This document shows, in pieces, positions 6,100 to 13,013 of a stretch of DNA of 19,302 nucleotides. This DNA comes from Actinomycetes bacterium (GTDB lineage Bacteria > Actinomycetota > Actinomycetes > Mycobacteriales > Micromonosporaceae). A program made the translations under genes and the position numbers. The notes under the pieces are model-generated. The model worked only from the letters and a program-made list of their open reading frames with translations. It did not search any database and had not been told where the DNA came from. How positions within the stretch are numbered: the stretch's first letter is position 1; each line of letters opens with the position of its first letter. The DNA is taken from contig JAJYSW010000032.1 in NCBI GenBank assembly GCA_021793335.1, positions 1 to 19,302 on the forward strand, given 5' to 3'.

Positions 6100-7875
6100 A
6101 TGACGAAGCGACAAGGCGGGCAACGGCACCGCAAAGCCGATTCCCGCGCGAGTGATGACCATCGCTCATATCCACCTCGCCATGACCTGTCTAACGAACT
6201 AACGGCTCTGGAGGGTGCGAGTTACGGCCGGTACAAATCGTTGCGCGGCAAATGGCACATCGGCGAGGCCGTGCTCGACATCCGAAAAGTCCAATCAGAC
6301 CCATTCGCCCCGCCCAGTCGCATCGCCTTCGCCTTCGATCCCGAGCAGGCCGATCTGGTCGAGGACTGGTTCGCGACCGAGGCCCGCCGCCGCGCGGTCG
6401 CCGTGCTCTTGGCGAAACGCTTCCGCAAGTCCTGCAACAGTAAAGATCTCCGGATCGACGCGGGCGGGCAGGAGATCCTGCGTCGATCCTCATGCGAGGT
6501 CCGCGCCGACGGCTCCGTGGTGTTCCGGCTCGGCGCGCAGCTGCCGGGGCGCGGCAGGCGCATCGCCGGGCGGGCCGCGGCCGAGCTGCTGTGCCGGACG
6601 CTCCCCGATGCGGCCGACGACGCCTTGAACGTCACCGAAGCCGAAGCCGAGGTGTGGACGCGATCGGCCGACGACACCGAGGCGCTGCGCCGGGCCGTCG
6701 CCGAGCGGGGCCTGATCGCGTTCGTCGCCGACGGGGCGACGCTGCCGCGCCGCTCCGGCGTGGACCGGCGCCCGCTGAGGGGCGGGGTGCCCTTCGCCAG
6801 TCCCGAATCGATGGCCGTGCGGATCGATCTGCCGCACGCGGGAACGGTGCGCGGCATGGGCATCGAGCCGGGCGTCACGCTCATCGTCGGCGGCGGCTTC
6901 CACGGCAAGTCGACGCTGCTGCGCGCCTTGGAGGCCGGGGTGTGGGACCACATTCCCGGGGACGGACGAGAGCTGGTCGTCGCCGATCCCTCAGCGGTCA
7001 AGATCCGCGCCGAGGACGGCCGCGCCGTCACCGGCGTCGACGTGCACGCCTTCGTCGACCGCCTGCCCTCGGGCGAGGACACGCGGCACTTCAGCACCGA
7101 GAACGCCTCGGGTTCGACCTCGCAGGCCGCCGCGATCGTCGAAGCGCTCGAAGCCGGATCGCGGCTGCTGCTCATCGACGAGGACACCGCCGCGACGAAC
7201 CTGATGATCCGCGACGCGCGCATGCAGGAACTGGTGGCGAAGGAACGCGAACCGCTCACTCCGCTGGTGGACCTGATCCGGTCGATGGCCGACGACCACG
7301 GCGTGAGCACGGTGCTGGTCATGGGCGGCTCGGGCGACTATATGGACGTCGCCGACCGGGTCGTCATGATGGACGGCTACCTTCCGGCCGACGTCACCGA
7401 GCGGGCGAAGGAGCTGGCCGCCAGACCGACCGGGCGGGTCGCCGAGGCCGAATCCTTCGCCATGCCCCGCCCGCGCGTGATCGAACCTGGCTCGGTGTCC
7501 TCCGAGGTCAAGGGCCGGGCGAAGATCCGCGCGACGGGCACCGATTCGCTCAGGTTCGGCGACGCGGACGTGGACGTGCGCTCGATCGAGCAGATCACCG
7601 ACCAGTCCATGACCATCGGCATCGGACTGGCCGTCGAGGCGGCCGTTCGCCGCGGATGGATCGACGGGCGGGCCGCCGTGTCCGACTCGCTCGACCGGAT
7701 GGAGGCCGCGCTCGAAGACGGCGGCGTGGCCGAGCTGCTGGGGATCAGGGACGTCGATCTGGCGCTGCCGCGACGCCATGAAGTGGCTGCGACGCTGAAC
7801 CGGATGCGGGGGCTGCGCGTTCATCGAGCGCAGGAGCGGCGGCCCGGGATCATGGGCCGTTCCGGGGATGAATAG
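6100..7875 (+). CDS. Predicted ABC-class ATPase (COG3044/PF09818 type), role unknown
   Basis: A 591-aa cytosolic protein of the 'predicted ATPase of the ABC class' family. The N-terminal half (about 1-240) carries family motifs such as GASYGRYKSLRGKW and IAFAFDPEQADLVEDWF. The ATPase core has a Walker A GGGFHGKSTLL (residues 264-274) and a Walker B LLLIDEDTAATNLM with Asp360-Glu361. It is followed by LVMGGSGDYMDVADRVVMMD, where an ABC ATPase carries its switch region. No membrane segments or permease partner are present, so it is not a transporter subunit. A structurally studied relative is trypanosomal MRB1590, linked to RNA processing. The bacterial role is unknown. I chose ATG 6100 (GGGAG nine bases upstream) over an upstream GTG at 6007, which lacks a ribosome site. 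The stop lies inside a terminator hairpin. Confidence 0.85.
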   Translation: MTKRQGGQRHRKADSRASDDHRSYPPRHDLSNELTALEGASYGRYKSLRGKWHIGEAVLDIRKVQSDPFAPPSRIAFAFDPEQADLVEDWFATEARRRAVAVLLAKRFRKSCNSKDLRIDAGGQEILRRSSCEVRADGSVVFRLGAQLPGRGRRIAGRAAAELLCRTLPDAADDALNVTEAEAEVWTRSADDTEALRRAVAERGLIAFVADGATLPRRSGVDRRPLRGGVPFASPESMAVRIDLPHAGTVRGMGIEPGVTLIVGGGFHGKSTLLRALEAGVWDHIPGDGRELVVADPSAVKIRAEDGRAVTGVDVHAFVDRLPSGEDTRHFSTENASGSTSQAAAIVEALEAGSRLLLIDEDTAATNLMIRDARMQELVAKEREPLTPLVDLIRSMADDHGVSTVLVMGGSGDYMDVADRVVMMDGYLPADVTERAKELAARPTGRVAEAESFAMPRPRVIEPGSVSSEVKGRAKIRATGTDSLRFGDADVDVRSIEQITDQSMTIGIGLAVEAAVRRGWIDGRAAVSDSLDRMEAALEDGGVAELLGIRDVDLALPRRHEVAATLNRMRGLRVHRAQERRPGIMGRSGDE

Positions 7876-7915
7876 TGCCTTCGCGGCTCCGATCCCCAAA
7901 GGCCGCGAAGGCACT
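7874..7915 (+). terminator. Strong hairpin overlapping the ABC-ATPase stop
   Basis: A perfect 14-bp inverted repeat (AGTGCCTTCGCGGC / GCCGCGAAGGCACT) with a 14-base loop. The left arm includes the last two bases of the TAG stop. No U-run follows. Confidence 0.7.
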
Positions 7916-7930
7916 TGAACTCTATCGGGT

Positions 7931-7960
7931 TCCCGACAACCGCGCGAGGAACTGTCGGGA
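7931..7960. terminator. Hairpin between convergent ABC-ATPase and groEL genes
   Basis: A perfect 8-bp inverted repeat TCCCGACA / TGTCGGGA with a 14-base loop, lying between the terminator of the plus-strand gene and that of groEL. It can fold on either transcript and may add to bidirectional termination. Confidence 0.45.
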
Positions 7961-7989
7961 TGTTGACACTATCGAGTCTCGCGCATGAG

Positions 7990-8019
7990 GAAGGGCCGCC
8001 GACGGATCGGCGACCCTTC
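7990..8019 (-). terminator. Terminator hairpin downstream of groEL
   Basis: A 13-bp stem with a 4-base loop. The arms GAAGGGTCGCCGA and TCGGCGGCCCTTC (minus strand) pair fully if one G-U wobble is allowed. On the plus strand the same position is a C-A mismatch, so the hairpin favours the minus-strand groEL transcript, which ends at 8079. Confidence 0.6.
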
Positions 8020-8078
8020 ACTGCCGTATACCGAGCTCCGGGGCTCGTCAGGGCCTGTTCAAGAGCCCTGGACGGGCC

Positions 8079-9695
8079 CTAGTGCGAGTGGCCGTGCCCG
8101 TGGCCGTGCTCGTCCTCGTCCTCTTCCGGCTTGTCGACGATCGTCACCTCGGTCGTCAGCAGCATGCCCACGATCGAGCCGGCGTTGAGCAGCGCGTTGC
8201 GCGTGACCTTCACCGGGTCGATGACGCCGGCCGTGATGAGGTCCTCGTACTCGCCGGTGAGGGCGTTCCAGCCCTCGCGGGGGCCCTTGGCCGCCACGGC
8301 CTCGACGATGACGTCGCCGCGGTCGCCCGAGTTGAGCGCGATGCGACGCAGCGGCTCCTCAAGGGATTCCCCGACGATCTTGATGCCGACGCGGGCCTCG
8401 GGGTCTTCGACCTCGACCTTCTCCAGCGCGGCGGCGGCGTGCAGCAGGGCCGCACCGCCACCGGGGACGATGCCCTCTTCCACCGCGGCCTTCGTCGCGT
8501 TCACGGCGTCCTCGATGCGGTGCTTGCGCTCCTTGAGCTCCACTTCGGTGGCCGCACCGACCTGGATGACGGCGACGCCGCCGGACAGCTTCGCCAGGCG
8601 CTCTTCGAGCTTCTCGCGGTCCCACGAGGAGTCGGTCTGCTCGGCCTGCTTGCGGATCTGCGCGACCCTGGCCTCGACCTCGTCCTTGGCTCCGGCACCG
8701 TCGACGATCGTCGTGGTGTCCTTGGTCACCGCGATGCGGCGGGCCGAGCCCAGGTGCGACAGGTCGGCCTGCTTGAGGTCGAGACCGACCTCCGAGGAGA
8801 TGACCTCGGCGCCGGTCAGCGCCGCGATGTCGCCCAGGATCGCCTTGCGGCGGTCGCCGAAGGCCGGGGCCTTGACCGCGCAGACCTTCAGGGTGCCGCG
8901 CAGCGCGTTCACCGTGAGGGTCGCCAGGGCCTGGCCGTCGACGTCCTCGGCGATGATCAGGAGCGGCTTGGAGGATTCGATGACCTGTTCCAGCACCGGC
9001 AGCAGGTCCTCGATCGAGGAGACCTTGCTGTCGGACAGGAGGATGTACGGGTCCTCGAAGACCGTCTGGCGCGCGTCCTGGTCGTTGATGAAGTTCGGCG
9101 AGATGAAGCCCTTGTCGAACTGCATGCCCTCGGTCACTTCGAGCACGGTCTCCAGGCCGGAGCCGTCCTCGATCGAGACGACGCCGTCGACGCCGACGGT
9201 GTCCATGGCCTTGGCGATGAGCTCGCCGACCTCCGGGTCCTGCGCCGAGATCGCGGCGACCTGCGCGATGTGCTCGTGCTCGGAGATCTGGACGGCCTGG
9301 TTCAGCAGTTCGTCGGAGACCGCCTGCGTGGCCGCCTCGATGCCCTTGCGGATGGCCACCGGGTTGCCCCCGGCGGTGACCGCCTTGATGCCGGCCCGGC
9401 TCATCTTCTGGGCCAGGACGGTGGCGGTGGTGGTGCCGTCGCCGGCGACGTCGTTGGTCTTGGTGGCGACCTCCTTGACCAGCTGCGCACCCAGATCGGC
9501 GTACGGGTCGGACAGCTCGATCTCCTTGGCGATGGTCACGCCGTCATTGGTGATGATCGGCGCCCCGAAGGAGCGGTCGAGGACCACGTTGCGGCCTTTG
9601 GGGCCGAGCGTGACCTTGACGGTGTCGGCGAGTTCGTCGATGCCGCGCAGCAGCTCACCGCGCGCGTCCTCGGCGAAGTTCAGAATCTTCGGCAT
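8079..9695 (-). CDS. groEL1: Chaperonin GroEL, GroEL1 type with His-rich tail
   Basis: A 538-aa 60-kDa chaperonin that folds proteins in the cytosol with ATP and GroES. The opening (MPKILNFAEDARGELLRG), the ATP-site segment VTLGPKGRNVVLD and the AGDGTTTATVLAQ motif (Asp86 equivalent to the catalytic aspartate) are intact. So is EEGIVPGGGAALL in the equatorial domain. The C-terminus is not the usual Gly-Gly-Met repeat but an acidic/histidine tail, EDEDEHGHGHGHSH. This is the hallmark of actinobacterial GroEL1, the copy linked to groES; a second GGM-tailed GroEL is expected elsewhere in the genome. In mycobacteria GroEL1 has specialised roles and binds metal; that is family knowledge, not shown here. 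ATG 9695 has AAGGG seven bases upstream. It follows groES after 73 bases containing a hairpin. Confidence 0.97.
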   Translation of the reverse strand: MPKILNFAEDARGELLRGIDELADTVKVTLGPKGRNVVLDRSFGAPIITNDGVTIAKEIELSDPYADLGAQLVKEVATKTNDVAGDGTTTATVLAQKMSRAGIKAVTAGGNPVAIRKGIEAATQAVSDELLNQAVQISEHEHIAQVAAISAQDPEVGELIAKAMDTVGVDGVVSIEDGSGLETVLEVTEGMQFDKGFISPNFINDQDARQTVFEDPYILLSDSKVSSIEDLLPVLEQVIESSKPLLIIAEDVDGQALATLTVNALRGTLKVCAVKAPAFGDRRKAILGDIAALTGAEVISSEVGLDLKQADLSHLGSARRIAVTKDTTTIVDGAGAKDEVEARVAQIRKQAEQTDSSWDREKLEERLAKLSGGVAVIQVGAATEVELKERKHRIEDAVNATKAAVEEGIVPGGGAALLHAAAALEKVEVEDPEARVGIKIVGESLEEPLRRIALNSGDRGDVIVEAVAAKGPREGWNALTGEYEDLITAGVIDPVKVTRNALLNAGSIVGMLLTTEVTIVDKPEEDEDEHGHGHGHSH

Positions 9696-9730
9696 GGGTT
9701 TCCCTTCCTCGGTCGAGCGGAGAACACGAA

Positions 9731-9760
9731 GGGGCCCCTGACCTCACAGCGAGGGGCCCC
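9731..9760 (-). promoter_or_regulatory. Intercistronic groES/groEL hairpin
   Basis: A perfect 9-bp inverted repeat GGGGCCCCT / AGGGGCCCC with a 12-base loop fills much of the 73-base gap between groES and groEL. It begins eight bases after the groES stop. It could act as a partial terminator, an mRNA-processing or stability element, or all of these, and would lower groEL1 relative to groES. Confidence 0.6.
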
Positions 9761-9768
9761 GGGCGTCG

Positions 9769-10068
9769 TTACTGCTCGACGACGGCGAGGACGTCGCGGG
9801 AGGACAGAACGAGGTACTCCTCGCCGGCGTACTTGACTTCGGTGCCGCCGTACTTGGAGTAGATGACCACGTCGCCGACGTTGACGTCGACGGGGATCCG
9901 CTTGCCCTTGTCGTCGAAGGCGCCCGGGCCGACGGCCAGGACGGTGCCCTCCTGGGGCTTCTCCTTGGCGGTGTCGGGGATGACGATGCCGGAAGCGGTG
10001 GTGGTCTCGGCCTCGTTGGCCTGGACGACGATGCGGTCGCCCAGCGGCCGGATAGCAGCCTTGCTCAC
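9769..10068 (-). CDS. groES: Co-chaperonin GroES
   Basis: A 99-aa lid protein of the chaperonin, forming a heptameric ring that caps GroEL. The start region AAIRPLGDRIVVQANEAE and the mobile loop ETTTASGIVIPDTAKEKPQE are typical, with the GroEL-binding tripeptide IVI. The barrel motif EGTVLAVGPG and the end VGDVVIYSKYGGTEVKYAGE also fit. I chose GTG 10068 (VSKAAIRPLGD) because GAGGAG lies seven bases before it. The ATG at 10083 overlaps that ribosome site and adds five non-family residues. First gene of a groES-groEL operon; two CIRCE elements upstream predict HrcA repression and heat-shock induction. Confidence 0.96.
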   Translation of the reverse strand: MSKAAIRPLGDRIVVQANEAETTTASGIVIPDTAKEKPQEGTVLAVGPGAFDDKGKRIPVDVNVGDVVIYSKYGGTEVKYAGEEYLVLSSRDVLAVVEQ

Positions 10069-10157
10069 TTGGTCTCTCCTCATGTGTCAGTTGCGGTGAA
10101 CCGCCACGACGGCACGGGTCTCGTCGTCGCGGGTGCCGAGGCACCGGCCCGTGGCTA

Positions 10158-10184
10158 TTGGCACTCTCGATGTGAGAGTGCCAA
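10158..10184 (-). promoter_or_regulatory. CIRCE operator 1 (HrcA site)
   Basis: TTGGCACTC and GAGTGCCAA form a perfect 9-9-9 palindrome matching the CIRCE consensus (TTAGCACTC-N9-GAGTGCTAA) except for one symmetric pair of changes. It lies 90 bases upstream of the groES start. Confidence 0.93.
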
Positions 10185-10188
10185 GCCG

Positions 10189-10194
10189 ATGCTA
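10189..10194 (-). promoter_or_regulatory. Possible groES -10 element (TAGCAT)
   Basis: On the minus strand TAGCAT lies in the 14-base gap between the two CIRCE palindromes, a position where HrcA on either side would block RNA polymerase. No clear -35 box is visible, so this is a placement by context. Confidence 0.35.
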
Positions 10195-10198
10195 ACAC

Positions 10199-10225
10199 TT
10201 GGCAATCGAAGTGTGCGAGTGCTAA
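10199..10225 (-). promoter_or_regulatory. CIRCE operator 2 (HrcA site, one degenerate arm)
   Basis: TTGGCAATC, nine bases, then GAGTGCTAA. The right arm is the exact consensus and the left arm differs at two positions. It starts 41 bases from the start of the first CIRCE, about four helical turns, so two HrcA dimers would sit on the same face of the DNA. It lies 70 bases before the divergent methyltransferase start and might influence it too. Confidence 0.85.
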
Positions 10226-10295
10226 GGCGGACTGAGATCCATGCAGGTGGGGGCGGCTGCGATGGGCCGGCGGCCCATGAGGAATCATTGGGTTC

Positions 10296-11498
10296 GTGGA
10301 TACCAGCCTGCTCGCCGCATTGCAAGCCGCTCCCCAACTGCAACGCAGGGCCGCCGAGGTGCTGGAGACCGAGGGGGACCGGGCGGCCCCGGCGCTGCGC
10401 AAGGAGGGGACCGATCCCGAGCTCGCGGCGGCGGCGCTGACGCTCGCGGTTCTGCGGCGGCAGGCGCGGGCGAAGTTCGGCGAACGGGCCGAGCGGATGT
10501 ACTTCACCCGGGAGGGTCTGGAGCAGGCGACGCGGTGGCCGGTGGCGGCGCGGCGGGCGGCCAGGTTCGCGCAGTGCGAGGCGGCGGTGACCGATCTGTG
10601 CTGCGGGATAGGGACGGACGTGCTGGCCTTCGCCGAAGCGGGCTTGGCGGTGGAGGCGGTGGAGACCTCGCCGGAGACCGCCGCGATCGCGAAGGCCAAT
10701 GCCGAGGTGTTGGGGCTGGATGTGCGGGTGCGGGTCGGCGACGCGCTGGAGGTCGGGCTCGGTGAGGCGGTGTTCGCCGACCCGGCGCGTCGGCTCGGCG
10801 GAGCGCGCGCGGGCGGCGCTTCGCGGCGTTCGTTCGATCCGGCGGCGTATTCGCCGCCACTGGATCTGCTGTTGCAGCGGATGAGGGGCGTGCGGCATGC
10901 GGCGGTCAAGTTGGGGCCGGGGATAGGGCACGAGTGGATGGACCGGGAGGGGGCCGAGGCCGAGTGGGTGTCGGTGGACCGGGATGTGGTCGAGGCGTGC
11001 CTGTGGCTGGGTGGGACGGCGGCGTGTCATCGGGCGAGTGTGTGCAGGGACGGCGTGTGGCACGAGATGACGGGGACGGGTCGTGCGCGGGCGGAGACCG
11101 GCGAGGTGGCCGAGTATCTCTATGAGCCGGACGGTGCGGTGATCCGGGCGGGGCTCGTGGCCGAGCTGGCCGAGCAGTTGGGGGCGCATACGGGGCATGA
11201 GGACATCGCCTATCTGTACGGCGGTGACTTGCGTGCGACGCCGTTCGCGAGGGCCTGGAAGGTCGAGGAGGTCTGGCCGCTGCATCCGAAGAAGCTGCGC
11301 GGTCTCCTGGCGGAGCGGAAGGTCGGCAGGTTGACGATCAAGCAGCGGGGGACGGGCATCGTCCCGGCGGAGCTGCGGAGGCAGCTGAAGCTGAAGGGCC
11401 CGAACGAGGCCACGCTGGTGGCGACGCGGCTGGGCGAACGTCACGTGGCGATCCTCTGCTCGGAGGCTCCGGCGCTCAGCCGCTCCAGCCTCGGGTGA
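10296..11498 (+). CDS. Class I SAM methyltransferase with THUMP-like C-terminal domain
   Basis: A 400-aa predicted S-adenosylmethionine-dependent methyltransferase, probably acting on RNA given its THUMP-like tail (inference). An N-terminal helical region (1-95) precedes the Rossmann fold. Motif I is TDLCCGIGTDVLAFAEAG (Asp100 onward), followed by the acidic end of strand 2 (VEAVETSPETAAIAKAN) and the family signature VFADPARR at about 160-166. The C-terminal part contains EYLYEPDGAVIRAGLV and HPKKLRGLLAERKVGRLTIK, characteristic of the THUMP_like tail. The GTG start has a GAGGA 14 bases away, so the start is only moderately supported. It is divergent from groES across the CIRCE region. A 7-bp hairpin (ATGGGCC/GGCCCAT, 10262-10278) lies in its leader. 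Substrate unknown. Confidence 0.86.
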   Translation: MDTSLLAALQAAPQLQRRAAEVLETEGDRAAPALRKEGTDPELAAAALTLAVLRRQARAKFGERAERMYFTREGLEQATRWPVAARRAARFAQCEAAVTDLCCGIGTDVLAFAEAGLAVEAVETSPETAAIAKANAEVLGLDVRVRVGDALEVGLGEAVFADPARRLGGARAGGASRRSFDPAAYSPPLDLLLQRMRGVRHAAVKLGPGIGHEWMDREGAEAEWVSVDRDVVEACLWLGGTAACHRASVCRDGVWHEMTGTGRARAETGEVAEYLYEPDGAVIRAGLVAELAEQLGAHTGHEDIAYLYGGDLRATPFARAWKVEEVWPLHPKKLRGLLAERKVGRLTIKQRGTGIVPAELRRQLKLKGPNEATLVATRLGERHVAILCSEAPALSRSSLG

Positions 11499-11808
11499 GG
11501 TCGGCGGCGTCGCACCGCGCGAGCCCTTCGCAATCGAACCCACTGCGGGAGACCGCGATCAACGGGACCGCCTGATCGGTCACGGCAGCCCGGTGGTTCT
11601 GCAATGCGGTCAGATCCCGCCGGTCGAACTTGCTGGATTCGAGCCACTTGACCGAGCCGAGGAAGAGGAGCCCCTTCGCGACCGGAGCCGCTTCCGCGCC
11701 GACGATGTCGGTCTCGACATCGTTCTTCCCGGTCCGGCAGCAATCGCCGTTCCACCGGGGGCTCTTCACTCGTCTTCTACCAGGATGCACGCTGATCTGC
11801 TCGAACAC
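11476..11808 (-). pseudogene. C-terminal (DUF234-like) remnant of an AAA+ ATPase
   Basis: The 110-codon frame contains NDVETDIVGAEAAPVAKGLL, then FLGSVKWLESSKFDRRDL and VPLIAVSRSGFDCEGL. These match the C-terminal nuclease-like (DUF234) end of the archaeal/bacterial ATP-binding family. The family is normally about 450 residues long with an N-terminal P-loop, and here only the last ~90 residues are recognisable. An N-terminal P-loop piece of what appears to be the same gene lies at 12769-12906 in the same orientation, with AT-rich DNA in between. The frame is open upstream to a stop at about 11851, but that stretch (FDPLWPNVFEQISVHPG) does not look like the family. Its 3' end overlaps the convergent methyltransferase gene by 23 bases. 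Confidence 0.7.
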
Positions 11809-11829
11809 GTTGGGCCACAGCGGGTCAAA

Positions 11830-12768
11830 CCATGTTGCGATAGGTTCGTCACATTTCTATCTAAAATCGAGTGGCCATGCATCGGCGCCGGATACATCAG
11901 GTGATTTATGGAAGTTGACGAGTCTGTGCCTCACCGCTATTGATTCGTCTTGGAGCCGTGAGTTGGCTTCCACCACAATTCCAGTATGTGCGTCCACCTG
12001 AATTTTCCAAGAATGAGCCCATGGACTTAGCAGTGAGGTGCTGATCAAGTCGAGATTCCGTGGAATAACTTCGAGGTTACAGACATTTTCGGAGGCATGC
12101 TTTATTTCTCGAATTTGCATGATTCCTAGAACGATACGCGGTTCAAGCATCATCCTGAATGCAGACGACACGTGGGCATTCCATCGGCATTGCTCTGGGT
12201 AATTGAATCCTGAATCGGGCTCGCCATTCAGCGTGGATACTCGATCGACTTCGTGATACCGGGGGTGCCCTTCTGGGCCTTTGCGAGACCATAGGTTCGA
12301 TCCATCGAACCCGCTGTAGAGAGGGGGATGGGGACTCTCCCGAACCAAGACCCATCTGCCGTCATTGGTCACAGTCAGTGACTCTTTGTAGAATTCAAAG
12401 TCAGTGCCATCACCCTTACGAGGCCCTGAATGACTCTGCTTCTTTCCAAACGGCCGGTTGCGTCGCAGTCGCTGCGACTGCATCCCTACGCTGGGCTGCA
12501 CGACGTTGCGCTGGTAAGCTTGATTAAACTCCGCGCACCAGGTGACACTGAATGATTTTTCACTCAGATCTGCGACTGCCATGAGCCCTAGGATTTGCTC
12601 TATCGGAATTCACCTGCCCTTTAATGTTTAGCCTCCGAGGAATCGAAACCGCTTAGATATTCTCAGAAAAACTGCTCACGACTAAGGAAATATGACCGGC
12701 ACTGAGGGCGATTGAAAATAGTTGGACAGAAGGAAAATCTCCTGGTGGAGACTGGAGTTGCTACAGCT
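11830..12768. other. AT-rich foreign-looking insert between ATPase remnants
   Basis: Composition falls sharply compared with both flanks; for example I count 23 G/C in the 60 bases 12061-12120, where surrounding genes run near 70%. It holds one ORF of 241 codons (11857-12582) and about 190 bases (12583-12768) in which I see no gene. I found no transposase, and no terminal inverted repeats or target duplications that I can defend. The left edge is approximate; the right edge is close to 12769, where the ATPase frame ends. The segment seems to replace roughly 900 bases of the ATPase gene. Confidence 0.6.
11857..12582 (-). CDS. Hypothetical protein in AT-rich insert, possible LolA/MucB-like fold
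   Basis: A 241-aa ORF with many A/T-ending codons, unlike its neighbours. No signal peptide or membrane segment is evident. The middle has FYKESLTVTNDGRWVLVRES followed by GSNLWSR, and the end has SWKIQVDAHTGIVVEANSRL. A 'VDaxTGivl.a' strand pair after a 'dGxnlW' element loosely recalls the LolA/RseB (MucB)-type beta-sheet proteins found in actinobacteria as cytosolic orphans. This is weak resemblance, not an identification. ATG 12582 is preceded by a poor AGGG; the frame is open nine codons further upstream without a better start. No partner gene is adjacent. It may be a complete small cargo gene or a fragment of a longer one. Confidence 0.5.
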   Translation of the reverse strand: MAVADLSEKSFSVTWCAEFNQAYQRNVVQPSVGMQSQRLRRNRPFGKKQSHSGPRKGDGTDFEFYKESLTVTNDGRWVLVRESPHPPLYSGFDGSNLWSRKGPEGHPRYHEVDRVSTLNGEPDSGFNYPEQCRWNAHVSSAFRMMLEPRIVLGIMQIREIKHASENVCNLEVIPRNLDLISTSLLSPWAHSWKIQVDAHTGIVVEANSRLQDESIAVRHRLVNFHKSPDVSGADAWPLDFR

Positions 12769-12906
12769 TCAATACACCGAGGAGACTCCCGCCCGACGAC
12801 CGAACTCCTCGACCAGGGCGGACTTGCCCACACGGCGACGGCCGCGCAGCATCACGCATTTGCCGGGTGCCCGGCTGCCGATGCGAGACCTGACGAAGTC
12901 GATCAT
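12769..12906 (-). pseudogene. N-terminal P-loop remnant of an AAA+ ATPase
   Basis: A 45-codon frame from ATG 12906 to TGA 12769 reads MIDFVRSRIGSRAPGKC, then VMLRGRRRVGKSALVEEFGR, and ends SSVY. GRRRVGKS (residues 22-29) is a textbook Walker A for the archaeal/bacterial ATP-binding (PF01637/DUF234) family. In that family 'SVY' is normally continued by an FTAS-like strand; here it stops and AT-rich DNA begins. An in-frame TGA lies three codons upstream of the ATG, and no good ribosome site is visible. Together with 11476-11808 it marks a gene that lost its middle. Alternatively it was always a short decayed fragment, but the shared strand and family make a common origin likely. Confidence 0.7.
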
Positions 12907-12938
12907 GAACGGTCACCACCATCATTCGTTCGCCGGTG

Positions 12939-13013
12939 AACACTACCATCAGTGTTACTAACATACACATTAGTAACATCTAAGTTAGCAACATTCGTAT
13001 TACTGGTGTTGGC
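12939..13013. repeat. Five degenerate 15-bp direct repeats
   Basis: Units begin at 12939, 12954, 12969, 12984 and 12999. The three central units share RTTASYAACAT (GTTACTAACAT, ATTAGTAACAT, GTTAGCAACAT) with a variable last four bases; the outer two are weaker. The block is AT-rich and lies directly upstream of the ATPase remnant. A 15-bp period is compatible with coding for pentapeptides on the minus strand (ANLDV, TNVYV, SNTDG), or with a multi-site operator. Confidence 0.65.
12953..12978. promoter_or_regulatory. Perfect 9-bp palindrome, operator-like
   Basis: TGTTACTAA and TTAGTAACA are exact reverse complements separated by 8 bases, formed by two neighbouring 15-bp units. It is 47 bases upstream of the ATPase-remnant ATG, a typical place for a repressor site. 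No regulator gene is identifiable nearby. Confidence 0.4.

Noticed and set aside
5906..6175. An 89-codon minus-strand ORF overlapping the start of the BldM-like gene
   Set aside because: No family, no good ribosome site, overlaps the divergent ABC-ATPase start region; more likely promoter DNA.
7963..7968. TTGACA resembling a -35 box
   Set aside because: It lies between terminators of convergent genes, with no matching -10 and no gene to serve on that strand.
8082..9836. 584- and 536-codon plus-strand ORFs opposite groEL
   Set aside because: Shadow frames of groEL; no recognisable domain.
10155..11543. A 462-codon minus-strand ORF opposite the methyltransferase
   Set aside because: Arg/Pro/His-rich shadow; the plus strand carries clear methyltransferase motifs.
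12712..12939. A 75-codon plus-strand ORF near the AT-rich boundary
   Set aside because: Runs antisense over the P-loop remnant and has no family features; likely chance.
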